Positions 46,447 through 57,475 are shown, numbered from the stretch's first letter. The stretch is DNA of 64,000 nt from Siphlonurus alternatus (GCA_949825025.1 OX463781.1:5807370-5871369), one strand, 5' to 3'. A program made the numbers and translations. The notes: a model not told the origin generated them from the sequence alone.

Positions 46447-46852
46447 GGTGGATTTTCATGAGCGATTTCCAGTTTTCAGCCTGCGACGCGAATTATGCGC
46501 ACTTGCTGTAACATCCGTTGGCGGCCATATTGGGCGATTAAAAGAAAAAGAGCATCGTATTTAAGGCGATTACCGGCGAATTCAGAAATTTTTGTGATAA
46601 AATAATTTATTTGCAATATTTGTAACAATTATAAATGATGACTGTGTTTTTTATAGGATGTGTATGATTTGTTATGTATGTATATGTATGTTTTGATGTA
46701 TTAAATTATCACTTGATCAATATTACTATATATCATTATATATATGTAATCTAATGATTGAAATAAATTCTATTCGCCGCCGCATAGAAATTCGCAACTT
46801 TTACGTCAAATCGCGCCGCTTTTGTCGCTCATGAAAATCTGAAAATCCACCT
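46447..46852. repeat. Family F-related element, larger form
   Basis: Ends GGTGGATTTTCATGAGCG and CGCTCATGAAAATC...CCACC. The inner part GCACTTGCTGTAACATCC and GCGGCCATATTGGGCGATT is the reverse complement of family F. Confidence 0.7.
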
Positions 46853-46869
46853 TAAAAGACTTATATTAT

Positions 46870-47226
46870 AAGGGTAATTAAGGTAACGCCACCAATGTTA
46901 AAAAAAAATCCCTCACACAAAAATTATGAAAAAAATTTAAAATGTTCTCCTCTACACCCCCTATCAGTAGCTAAAATATCAGGTATACAAATTCGATCTA
47001 GTTTTTGAGTTATGAATTTTTAAAGTTGACTAATTTAACATGGGATTTCCATTTCTCCATGTTAAAGTAGTCAACTTTAAAAATTCATAACTCAAAAACT
47101 AGATCGAATTTGCATACCTGATATTTTAGCTACTGATAGGGGGTGTAGAGGAGAACATTTTAAATTTTTTTCATAATTTTTGTGTGAGGGATTTTTTTTT
47201 AACATTGGTGGCGTAACATTACCCTT
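46870..47226. repeat. Family B palindromic MITE, copy 5
   Basis: Nearly perfect foldback with both arms complete: TCCTCTACACCCCCTATC and complement, CGATCTAGTTTTTGAGTTA and complement. Confidence 0.9.
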
Positions 47227-47719
47227 AAGAATGGTTTTTGTTGTAATATTTGTATAATGTTCTAGAAATGCAAAGGATTGTGTGTAGACCTGTGCAAATT
47301 AATAAATATATTGGTGTATATATATGCACAGTGCAGTTACCAGAAAACGAGAAAACAAATATATAAATAATAAATTTAATTCATTCACCAAATAAAAACT
47401 ATATATGACCTATTTGGCTGTTATATGATTTAATATGTTTATATATGTGGGTTACAATAACAACCTTGAACAAGCTAAAACTAAAAGCAGTTTTTCTAAC
47501 TTAAAAATAAAACAAGCTTATAGGTTTTAAATTAACAAGATATTTATATTTTTTATTACTGCTTAGTTTTTAAAAGTTTAAAGTTTTCATTGTTATACAA
47601 TATAATATAAATAGATAAGAGTTCACGACAGAATAATGTGCAAAATAACAGGTTTTTATCAGACACACTAATAACAATAATAATAATTATTATAATATTA
47701 AACAGCTAACATAACTATG
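47227..47719. other. AT-rich DNA, nothing recognised
   Basis: No coding signal or repeat match. Confidence 0.4.
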
Positions 47720-48384
47720 CACCACTTGCAAAACTATGTTTTAGCAAAACGTAAACAAACTCATTCACCCAGGTATGTTGGTGGTTGATTATGTGTATTT
47801 TTTTTCCAATACATTGGACCTTATGGGAAATTCACGTTTTTCACATACAGATTTCAATACGTGACATACGTATGATTTTAAAAATAAATATATCACCGGA
47901 ATCTGCAGTTCTTGGCCATTTATAGTATTGAAAATTTTATTGGAAGATGGTTTCTTAATTTCAATATAGTAAATTCAGTATGACACCAAATCAGCCAATT
48001 GCATGGGGTAAGATACGTAACTAGGCAAACTCCAGTTTGTTGATTTTAGCTGTTGCAATAATAAACAATCTGAAGCTTGCTTGGTTACGTATCTTACCCC
48101 ATGCAATTGGCTGATTTGGTGTCATACTAAATTTACTATATTGAAATTAAGAAACCATCTTCCAATAAAATTTTCAATATTATAAATGGCCAAGAACTGC
48201 AGATTCCGGTGATATATTTATTTTTAAATTTATACGTATGTAATGCATTGAAATCTGTATGTGAAAATCGTATATTTCCCATAAGGTCCAATGTATTGGA
48301 AAAAAAATACACATAATCAACCACCAACATACCTGGGTGAATGAGTTTGTTTACGTTTTGCTAAAACAAAGTTTTGCAAGTGGT
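47720..48384. repeat. Long foldback element (family G)
   Basis: Arms 47720-48024 and 48079-48384 pair over about 300 bp (ends ACCACTTGCAAAACT and complement; inner AATTGCATGGGGTAAGATAC and complement) around a 54-bp loop. Only a few differences between arms. Single copy in the window. Confidence 0.9.
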
Positions 48385-48719
48385 CTATTACTAACATAAA
48401 TGTTATAAAAATCATGAAAAAAAGTAAAAAAAAAAGTAAATAAGAAAAAAGTAAATAGAATATTAAATATTACAAACAATTGAAGTAACACATATAGTAA
48501 ATGATTTGAGATCTTATCAGAATACAAGAGTTTTGATACAAGCGAAGCTTTACATGCATGACTTTATCGAACCCATTGTTTCCCACGTGTGTTATAACAC
48601 TCACCTTTTCACCCCTGAATACCATTTTTCTTTAATTTTTTAAGGTTAGAAATAATTGAGTTAGAATTTTGGTTCAAATTACGCATTTTTAGCTGAAATG
48701 TTGAAGAAGTTGAAAAAAA

Positions 48720-48990
48720 ATCCACTAGATGGTGCGCGCTGTCGCTTTCGCTCAGCTGGGGCGGGAAAATTTGAGAATACAGAACTTGCGGCTAGCCGGA
48801 GCCCAAAGTTCCTCTACAAGTTGTCTTACTGTCATAAGGCCTGTGTTGAAGAGAATTTCAGCCTTTGAAGTCCAATTGCTGCAGAAGTCCATTTAGTCCA
48901 TGTGACAAAGAAATTATACAGAAGTCCATACAGCGCCGCGTACGGAACCCGTTCGAAACTCTCAATGACGTCACAGATCATATGATGTCA
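48720..48990. other. GC-richer stretch sharing end sequence with the zinc-finger element
   Basis: 48779-48829 has CTTGCGGCTAGCCGGAGCC directly followed by CAAAGTTCCTCTACAAGTTG. These two pieces occur separately at the two outer edges of the element at 58261-59815. A TGACGTCA lies at 48965-48972. No exon was defined. Confidence 0.4.
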
Positions 48991-49193
48991 CCCACAGCAG
49001 TACGTAGCAGCTGATGTTTTTATTTATTTTTGCAATTTTGCATATTTTCAATTATAAAAATTGCTCAGCAAATAATAAAACACTTTCTTAAGGGTAAGAA
49101 CAATCGATTGTTGTAGTCCCATTTGATTTACATGTAAACCTTAGCAATTAGTTAGCATCCTCATAAATAATTCTGAATTTTTTTGAAAGACCT

Positions 49194-49546
49194 TAAGGGT
49201 AAGGTAACGCCACCAATGTTAAAAAAAATCCCTCTCACAAAAATTCTGAAAAAAATTTAAAATGTTCTCCTGTACACCCCCTATCAGTAGCTAAAATATC
49301 AGGTATACAAATACGATCTAGTTTTTGAGTTATGAATTTTTAAAGTTGACCAATTTAACATGGGAGTTTCATTTCTCCATGTTAAAGTAGTCAACTTTAA
49401 AAATTTATAACTCAAAAACTAGATCGTATTTGTATACCTGATATTTTAGGTACTGATAGGGGGTATAGAGGAGAACATTTTAAATTTTTTTCAGAATATT
49501 TGTGAGAGGGATTTTTTTAACATTGGTGGCATTACCTTACCCTTAA
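49194..49546. repeat. Family B palindromic MITE, copy 6
   Basis: Complete foldback, ends TTAAGGGTAAGGTAACGCC and complement. Centre CATGGGAGTTTCATTTCTCC. Confidence 0.9.
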
Positions 49547-49612
49547 TATAGCACGCCAAAAAAAATGTGAAAAAAATTTCAAAACAATCGGACGATCCAA
49601 TTTTTTAGATAG

Positions 49613-50210
49613 ATAGCAGTGTGTACACACATTACATGCATATAACCCGGCCTGCTTGCGGCTATTGTGGGTATTCCACCACGGTGGCTCGCTTGCTTGC
49701 AGCTGACTCTCTCAGTCCCTCCCTGAACTCACCAACACTCCGAGCATCCACAAGCCCAGATGAGTCCATCATATTCCACTCCCTCACCGTTCTTCTCAAA
49801 AAAGAATACTTGCCCATATCATTTTTGCTTCCCCTATGAATTTGTTGGACTCTGGTCTTGTGGATGCTCGGAGTGTTGGTGAGTTCAGGGAGGGGCTGAG
49901 AGAGTCAGCCGCAAGCAAGCGAGCCACCGTGGTGGAATACCCACAATAGCCGCAAGCAGGGGTGTATGCATGTAATGTGTGTACACACTGCTAATTATCT
50001 TATCTTATCTCCAACTTCCAATCATGGTCCCTCCTAACCTTATAACGCCCTTTCTCAGTACGATCACTAAGCTCCTCCCAGCCCTTTTGGTTCCTAGTTA
50101 TTTTATACATTGTTATCAGTCTACATTGCTTCCTCCTTTCCTCTAAATCCTCCCATCCCAGTTGCTCTATCATTTTGGTCATACTCTCTTTTTAAATGAA
50201 TTTTTTAATT
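49613..50210 (-). mobile_element. Truncated LINE ORF2 C terminus with an inverted duplication
   Basis: On the - strand, 50182-50000 reads MTKMIEQLGWEDLEERRKQC then RLITMYKI, and 49835-49660 reads RRTVREWNMMDSSGLVDARS then VGEFREGL. Both are the standard closing motifs of CR1/Daphne/RTE-like reverse-transcriptase ORFs. Part of that end is repeated in inverted orientation at 49855-49992, making a hairpin with 49613-49760. Confidence 0.65.
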
Positions 50211-50926
50211 TTTCAGTATAGGGCTTTTTCCCATGCGGAGACCTCTAAACAAAAAAATTAATTTAAAAAATTTGGATCGTCCAATTATTTTGATTTTTTT
50301 TTTATGTTTTTTTTGGTGCTATATCTGCTGAAAAAAAAAACAAACAAAGAAACAGAATTATTATGAGGTTATCAGATTATTGTCAATATATATGCATATT
50401 ATATATATTAAATGAAATAATCAAACAAATAATATTAATTAAGTGTTTTTTTCATTTATTTAAATTTGACATTTCACAATTAAAAAAATATATATATATA
50501 TATATATATAAATAAAAAAAAAACTGAAGGACAAAATCAAACACATTTCCCTGCAATTGGCAAACAATGCACATTGCATGCACATATAATATACTTCCGC
50601 AGTTTAATGATAAAGTTTATTTTTTGTATTATTATATATTCAATTCATATTCACATTCAACAATAAGCACCAGCTAGGAAACAAAGGATGTAAAAATGGC
50701 TCCAAATAAGTGCATCAATTGTTCATAATTTTATTTCTCCACATGATAACATATATATAATAAGATAATATAGAACTTTTCCAATAAAAGCATATTTATG
50801 TAAGATCTATTCTTGATTCACAATATATTCACATATTTTAACAAGTTATAATAAGATAAAAATATATATGATATATTTTTTGAAAAAAAAAAAAATAATA
50901 ACTTTTAAATTTTTTGTTGCGGCAAA
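50211..50926. other. AT-rich DNA, nothing recognised
   Basis: A TA repeat lies at 50490-50510. No coding signal. Confidence 0.4.
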
Positions 50927-52131
50927 CCCAGTGACCACATGGACGTCCCCGGGACGTCCCTGGGACATCCCTCTAAGGTCCCTTTGGACGTCCCCAAGGA
51001 CATCCCCCATGTCCATCATAAAAGGACGTCCCTGCGGACGTCTTGTGGACATCCCTCGGGGATGTTCCCTAATTTTCACTTGCCAATTATGTATTAATTC
51101 ATCTTAAAATTTATATTAAAGAAGTTTAGGGTCTTTTAGAATGAGGACTACAATTAAGATTACCAAATAAAAAATTTGGGTGCGTCGGGAATCGAACTCG
51201 GACCTTTTGGTTGATAGACGACGTCGTAGACAACTTGGATATTGCTCTTCGTTACTAAAGTGTGGTTTATTTGGTATATAAATTGTAAAGTTTTGGGTGT
51301 TGTATAATATTTGAATATTACGAGCGAAGTTGCGTTTTTTTTATTTTTTTAAGCAAACTGGTACATTGGGAGATTGTTATTATTTAATACAACATTAAAT
51401 ATATTGAGATTTAAATTTATTTAAAATAAATTAAAATAAAATTTTATAATTTTAATTAAAAAATGTTTATTCATTAATAAATTATAAATTGCAACGCTCA
51501 AATGCATCTCTAATTGTTAACAGACTTCGACATTAAAAAAAAAAAAAAAAATTAATTTTTTAGAAATTTTTAAAGGTCCCTCCGAGGACATTTGTGGGAC
51601 GTTCAAGCGTCCCTCTAAAATCCCCGGGGGACTTTGATGGGACCTTGTTTATTTTTCATAGATATTTTTTTCTGCGAGTATATTTTATTAAAAAAAATTA
51701 TTTTTCTGTGCAAATTACGCACTTTAATATTAAGTAAAATTTCACGTCTTATTTTAAATATTAATATTTTCATATAATATTTTAAATAATATTAACTATA
51801 TTTGTATATTTTTAAAATCAGTACATAATAATGAACAGCACATATTATGATTTTAATGAAAACATTGACTAAAGGGTCCTTTCAAAGTCCCCCGGGGATG
51901 TTCAAGGGACAGCCGTGTTGCATCCCCAGGGGATGTTCTGGGAGACTTTCATAAAAATATTAAAAAACCTAGAAAATTATTTTCGAAGTGTAGCTAAAAC
52001 CGTTTTTAGAACACGGAAAACATGTTTAAAGTTAAAGGGTTTTGAAAACTAGCAAGTAAAACGTTCAGGGATGTTGGGGGATCTTGCGGGGATGTTCGCA
52101 ACGTCCCCGGGATGTCCATGTGGTCACTGGG
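50927..52131. mobile_element. 1.2-kb inverted-repeat element with GGGACGTCCC palindrome clusters
   Basis: Ends CCCAGTGACCACATGGAC and its exact complement at 52114-52131. Just inside, and again near 51575-51640, 51880-51945 and 52060-52110, are clusters of GGACGTCC and variants such as GGGACATCC and GGGGATGTTC. The rest is AT-rich. No transposase frame was seen, so it is non-autonomous or of unknown type. Confidence 0.75.
51171..51250 (-). repeat. tRNA-like relic inside the element
   Basis: On the - strand CCAAAAGGTCCGAGTTCGAT then TCCCGACGCACCC is a tRNA 3' half with B box. The stems are imperfect and no full cloverleaf forms by eye. Confidence 0.45.
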
Positions 52132-52137
52132 AAAAAG

Positions 52138-52436
52138 CAATAAAGGCTTCAAGTCAGCTGATTTTTCGGTGTTCCAACCCGCTATACCAAACCTGTGTAA
52201 AAAAAAAAATAAAGTGAATTCGTTTTTCACTATTAAGAACAAGAGTTTTCAGGGAAAATTCCTTTACGGAACTTTGGTCCGAACTGAAAAATAAAGTAGA
52301 TATTTCAAGATTTAGATTTTTTACTTCATTTATAACCGAGAAAAGTTAAAAAAACACTTTGCTTCATTTTCAAGTGCAAGATGGACCTTAGCGACAAACA
52401 GTTGCGCAGCTTGAGCGCATCGCTTGAAGCCTCTAT
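52138..52436. repeat. ACTTGAAGCC-type element remnant
   Basis: GGCTTCAAGTCAGCTGATTT at the left and CGCTTGAAGCCTCTATAG at the right recall 2768-3038. The middle has diverged. Confidence 0.45.
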
Positions 52437-52713
52437 AGTCTATAGCTGTACCTCTTACACCCTCATCTTCTCATATCAGATGCACAAACCTAGTTTTGTT
52501 CAAATTGAAATGAACAAACCACAAAGATACTTTACAATCTTTACATCGACTTTGGTTCCTTCTCGATAATATATTTTAGCAAACTAGTTTTACGCATCTG
52601 TCCTGAAGAAAACCCAAAATGAGATCAAACGAGTTTTAAAAGTCATTGCAAGTAAAGGTTATATAGTTTCTTATCTCATTTCACTGATAACGACCTGCAG
52701 TGAAAATGGTCTT

Positions 52714-52888
52714 TAAGGGTAAGGTCACGTACATTAATAAATCATGTTAAAAAAAAAAAACTGAAAATTATGAGAAAAATTTAAAATGTCCTCTGCATCC
52801 CCTATCAGTGGCTAAAGTATCAGGTATACAAACTCGAGCTAGTTTTTGAGTTATGAATTTTTAAAGTTGACTAATTTAACATGGAAGT
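52714..52888. repeat. Family B element, copy 7, left arm only
   Basis: Starts TTAAGGGTAAGGTCACG and stops at AACATGGAAG, the hairpin centre, where GC-richer sequence takes over. Confidence 0.8.
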
Positions 52889-52892
52889 TTTT

Positions 52893-53161
52893 GTCTTCTC
52901 TAAGCATGCCGGCATGTTGGCAGGCAAATCTCTTTTGGAACATATCCACCAGCTGTCTGTTCCTCAACTTTTCCATGGGCTTGCGAGCGCTGTTCAGCTG
53001 GCTCATCGGCGTGGGTGGGAAGAACTCGATCTGACCTCGGAACTGAGCCTTATTATGGAGCGTGTTGGCTGTGCAAACCGTGGCGTTGCAGAAACACCAT
53101 CACCTGTGGACATGCTTTTGTTACTTTTAGAACCAGATAAACCTGTAAAATTATATTTTTA
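52893..53161. CDS. Coding-like exon, strand and gene undetermined
   Basis: A GC-richer stretch open on both strands in the same codon register. On the + strand, after TTTTTGTCTTCTCTAAG (a good acceptor), it reads HAGMLAGKSLLEHIHQLSVP, a Leu-rich helical stretch, as far as LLLEPDKP and a weak donor CCT/GTAAAA. On the - strand (53072-52893) it reads FRGQIEFFPPTPMSQLNSAR then KPMEKLRNRQLVDMFQKRFA, with about three quarters of third positions G or C, as in the proven genes here. Neither reading was recognised. It could be an exon of a real gene or a captured gene fragment next to a broken family B element. Confidence 0.35.
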
Positions 53162-53460
53162 ATGAAGAATGAAGGTGGGGGGAGGGGGAGATTTTAGGGG
53201 GAGGGAAAACCACCCCCCTAAAAATTCTTGACACATTATACGTGTCTACTGTAAAAATGTTCCTCATTTTAGCCGCATATGAGGGGTAAAAAGACGCGTG
53301 CCATCTGCTAGTCATCATGACGTCATGTCTTTCAAAGGTCCATGAATGAAAATCTGGGTATAATAATAAAAACTGGTCAGAAATTACTTCACCTAAAATC
53401 GAGACTATAAGAGAAGGAATGCTATATTAAAAATAAAAAAAAAAAAAAAAAAATCGAGTT

Positions 53461-53802
53461 TAAGGGTAAGATAACGCCACCAATGTTAAAAATAATCCCT
53501 CACATGAAAAATCTGAAAAGAATTTAAAATGTTCTCCTCTACACCCCCTATCAGTAACTAGCTAAAATATCAGGTATACAAATACGATCTAGTTTTTGAG
53601 TTATGAATTTTTAAAGTTGACTACTTTAACATGGAGAAATTAAATTAGTCAACTTTAAAAATTCATAACTAAAAAACTAGATCGTATTTGTATACCTGAT
53701 ATTTTAGCTACTGATAGGGGATGAAGAGGAGAACATTTTAAAGTTTTTTCAGAATTTTTGTGAGAGGGATTTTTTTTAACATTGGTGCCGTTATCTTACC
53801 TT
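53461..53802. repeat. Family B palindromic MITE, copy 8
   Basis: Both arms are present; the end is slightly eroded (TATCTTACCTTA). Confidence 0.88.
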
Positions 53803-54070
53803 AAAAAAAAAATAAAAATAAACAAATGAATAAATTTATATGAACCATGTATATGGCATCAGGCACGGATCCTGCTGTGGCTGAGTGGCTGCAACCTTCC
53901 CTCCCCCAAAAAAAAATAAAGGGATATAACTTGGGCAAAATAGGCATTTCCAAGATTTTCACAGGATTTGCAGAAGTTGACAAAATGTACAGATTTGTAA
54001 TTTTGAGTTTCGAAGGACAACCCAAAAATTTTAATTCACTACTCTATTATAGAGCTAGATTACGTGCCAG

Positions 54071-54253
54071 AATGAACTGACTAACTATGATAACAATGGA
54101 AAACTTGGTCTGCACTTACCCATGACTAAGTTGGCCAAGACAATGGATATGAATCGCAGCATCAACAGCTACAGCCCCATCGCCGGTATCAGAACCCTCG
54201 TCCGGTTCGGCATTGAGTCTTCTGGACCACAACTGGAAATGGAGTGTTTTTAG
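54071..54253. CDS. Coding-like exon, strand and gene undetermined
   Basis: GC-richer stretch open on both strands. The - strand has an excellent internal exon 54232-54120: acceptor CACTCCATTTCCAG, donor CATGG/GTAAGT, one open frame reading LWSRRLNAEPDEGSDTGDGA then VAVDAAIHIHCLGQLSH. The + strand (54071-54253, acceptor TACGTGCCAG) reads to a stop through MTKLAKTMDMNRSINSYSPI with more G/C-ending codons. The + reading joins the 52.9-kb + reading in phase; the - readings of the two stretches do not join. No family was recognised. Confidence 0.35.
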
Positions 54254-54395
54254 AAAACAACCTTTGATTTACTAAGTTTATCAGTTTTTTTGAGAACGAT
54301 ATTAATAATAAATTTTAAATGGATTAATTATATGTATGATTAAATATGCTTTTTTATCAGTACTGTACACACAGTGTATTACTATGCATATATAG

Positions 54396-54437
<42 letters not shown>

Positions 54438-55020
54438 GTATGTACATATGTATAATACATGGCTCCTGATTGGAATGCATTGCATATACAAAATAGGCAT
54501 CAATAATAATAAATGCACACAGATTTCTAATTAAACAAGGATAAAAGCCATACAGCTTGCAAGAGTTGTTATTTAATTAGCTGCACATGATGTGTATGAT
54601 ATATCAGAATGACGTACACAGTATGCATATCATATATATTATGCAAATTTATTATTCATATATATGATATAGTATTTTTTTATGTCAATTGTAACATTAT
54701 ATATACAAAAAAATTGACATCATATTAATATACAGTATACCGGTAATACTGTATATATACTCTTTATGTTATTTATACTGTAATTATCACATATTATAAG
54801 TACATAATATGCATGCATATACAGTATACATAATATATATATACATTATATACATAGTGCATATTACATATTATTATATCATGCATTATATACATGCAGA
54901 GGATATAATATGTACATATGATATTTAATACAGAGTACACCAACACCACGCAGCCCGGTAACGGACCCCCTTAAGACATTTTTCACTTTTAACAATTTTT
55001 ATCTGCAATATTTAGGGTTC
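54254..55020. other. AT-rich DNA with TA microsatellites
   Basis: TA-rich blocks at 54395-54435 and throughout 54590-54930. No gene recognised. Confidence 0.5.
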
Positions 55021-55021
55021 T

Positions 55022-55387
55022 TAAGGGTAAGATAACGCCACCAATGTTAAAAAAAAATCCCTCACACGAAAATTTTGAAAAAAATTTAAAATGTTCTCCT
55101 CTACACCCCTTATTATAGTAGCCAAAATATCAGGTATACAAATACGATCTACTTTTTGAGTTACGAATTTTTATAGTTGATTAATTTAACATGGAAGTTT
55201 CATTTCTCCATGTTAAAGTACAGTAGTCAACTTTAAAAATTCATAACTCAAAAAGTAGTTCGTATTTGTATACCTGATATTTTAGCTACTGATAGGGGGG
55301 TGTAGAGGAGAAGATTTTAATTTTGTTTTTTTCAGAATTTTTGTGTGAGGGAGTTTTTTAACATTGGTGACGTTATCTTACCCTTAA
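55022..55387. repeat. Family B palindromic MITE, copy 9
   Basis: Complete foldback ending TATCTTACCCTTA. The next element begins at the adjacent base. Confidence 0.88.
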
Positions 55388-56963
55388 CCCTATTGGAAAT
55401 TTACAATTGTATAATTCACAAATGTATGCTCCATAAAAATACCATTGCGTTTTGGTCCTTTTACAATGGTAATTTTTACAATTGTAAAGGCCTTAATACA
55501 ATTGTATTTAACTACAATTGCATTTATTACAATTGTAATAATTACGATTGTAAAATTTACAAAAAGTGGTCACCAAAATCTGACTAATACTAACCCAAAC
55601 CTGCGTTGCTGTACTTCGGTTACCACTGTTGATCATATATATTATACTCTTACCATTGCGCTGCTACTGCTTTGAAGAATATTGAGGCATATAAAATAAA
55701 TAAAAGTTATGGGGAAATGACAAGGGGGCATTTCAATATAATGTCATATAAATTTCGACCCCAGGGTAAAATTTGATGGCGGTTCTAATGGTGACCCTTA
55801 AATTTGCGACCCTTCAACCCTTCAGGGTCAAAAGACCCTGAAAATTTTTTTTTTCTTAAAAAATTGCAAAACTGAAATTAGCAATCAACTTAATATAACC
55901 TAGAGCTCTAATTCACTAATTTTTAGGGTCGACCCTTGGGGTTTAGCGGGGGTCTTTTTTAAAAGTATGCAAATTTTAATAAAAAAATTGACAAAATATG
56001 TGAGGACTACATACAGGTTCAACATTGAGTTTTTTTAATCTTAATGACCCTTTAAGGGTCGACCCCTAACATTTGATTGAAAAATTAATTTTTTTTCTAA
56101 CCATTTTTTCATAATATATATTATATAATTTAACATACATCTCTGAATTATATTTTTACCTTTTTCAATGTGACCCTTTTAGGGGTCGACCCTTGATTTT
56201 TTTCAAATTCATATTTAAAAAAAAAGTGATATATACTACGAGACAGGTTCATGCAGCTATTAGTTAAGTGCTTTTGATGACATAATACAACTACAATGGC
56301 CTAGTAGGGGTTGACCCCTAATGCATTAAAATATAGCATAAATTCAAAAAAATTGTATTTTTTTATATTTTTTGTTACACTTTATATGTTAACATGCATC
56401 GATTTGATCTGACTTTTTTTTGTGACCCTATAAGGGGTCGATGGTCGATCCATGTTTTTTTTCCAAAAATAATTATATATTTTAAATATATAATATCAAT
56501 TAATTAAAGCTTCATATAGTACCTTTGTATCTTAATTAGATATTACAGCCAAGTTACGTACTTAGCATAAAAAAAATATTAATTGAATGAAGTAATAAGA
56601 ATTTGACAAAATGTACGTGTAATATAAATTAACAATGAAAATACCATTTTGTTTTTTAGTAATTATGTAATCCAAATACAATTGCAATCTAATTACCCAA
56701 TTGTAAAAATTAATTACAATTGTAAGCACAAAAATCAATTGTAATCTAAGAATTACAATTGTAATCTAACAAATACAATTGTATCAGAACCTGAAAGCAA
56801 TTGTAATCTCAAATAATACAATTGTAATCATGAACATTACAATTGTAATCCAAATGTTACAATTGTAACCCAAGTTTTACAATTGCAATCTTAGTTTTAC
56901 AATTGTAATCAGTCAAATTACAATTGTAATTTGGCTGAATACAATTGTAAATTTCCAATAGGG
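55388..56963. mobile_element. 1.6-kb element with ACAATTGT arrays and a 126-bp tandem core
   Basis: Exact inverted ends CCCTATTGGAAATTTACAAT. Inside the left end are about five copies of ACAATTGT. Inside the right end are about fourteen in 56670-56955, spaced about 22 bp (ACAATTGTAATC plus about 10 variable bases). The core 55790-56440 has AGGGGTCGACCCTT palindromes at about 55925, 56054, 56180, 56306 and 56432, a steady period of about 126 bp. No transposase frame. A non-autonomous DNA transposon is the likeliest reading. Confidence 0.8.
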
Positions 56964-57127
56964 AAAAATTCGAAAAAATATTAACATGTTCAATGGAATA
57001 TAATATGCATAGTAATTGAGTTTATCATAATTTCAGTTCCATATCATGCAGATAGCAGAGCAACTATTCTCTTTGAGTAGAAAAAAAAAAAAATTGTTGA
57101 GATCGAGGGACATGAAAAAAAAAAATG

Positions 57128-57475
57128 TTCCGGTTTTGGTCCAGGCCTGCTTTTGGACTCCTTATAGCCAAAAAAAGTAAAAAAATAAAATTGTAATCCA
57201 TTAATCAAATTAGCCTTTTTATAAAAATAACAACTGCAAAACCGTGATTTTTTTTTACCATGCAGTGAAGAAAAAAACAAACAAATTATTTGCTAAAAAT
57301 CCTGCTTTTAATTCGTTTTTATTTTTTTTGAACCAGTAAAAAAAAATATCACGGTATTGCAGATGCCATTTTCATGAAAAGGATGATTTGGTTACTGGGT
57401 TAAAATTTAATATTTTTACTTTTTCTGGCTATAAGGAGCCCAAAAACAGGCCTGGATCAAAACAGGGCTAAATTC
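57128..57475. repeat. Inverted-repeat element
   Basis: TTGGTCCAGGCCTGCTTTTG and CTCCTTATAGCC at the left are mirrored by GGCTATAAGGAG and CAAAAACAGGCCTGGATCAA at the right. Confidence 0.75.

Noticed and set aside
50846..51107. Open frames rich in Pro, Arg and Trp on both strands
   Set aside because: Arise from the GGACGTCC repeats of the element at 50927-52131.
53847..54080. 77-codon open frame beginning MYMASGTDPAVAEW
   Set aside because: Overlaps a GGATCC-containing repeat remnant similar to the hAT MITE region (GGCAAAATAGGCATTTCC also near 20130). No domain, AT-rich codons.
55445..55675. Thr/Ile/Val-rich open frames
   Set aside because: Produced by the ACAATTGT array of the element at 55388-56963.
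56670..56955. CRISPR-like array (short repeats at about 22-bp spacing)
   Set aside because: The repeat is an 8-12-bp palindrome with 10-bp variable gaps inside a transposon-like element of an animal genome; this is not CRISPR architecture.
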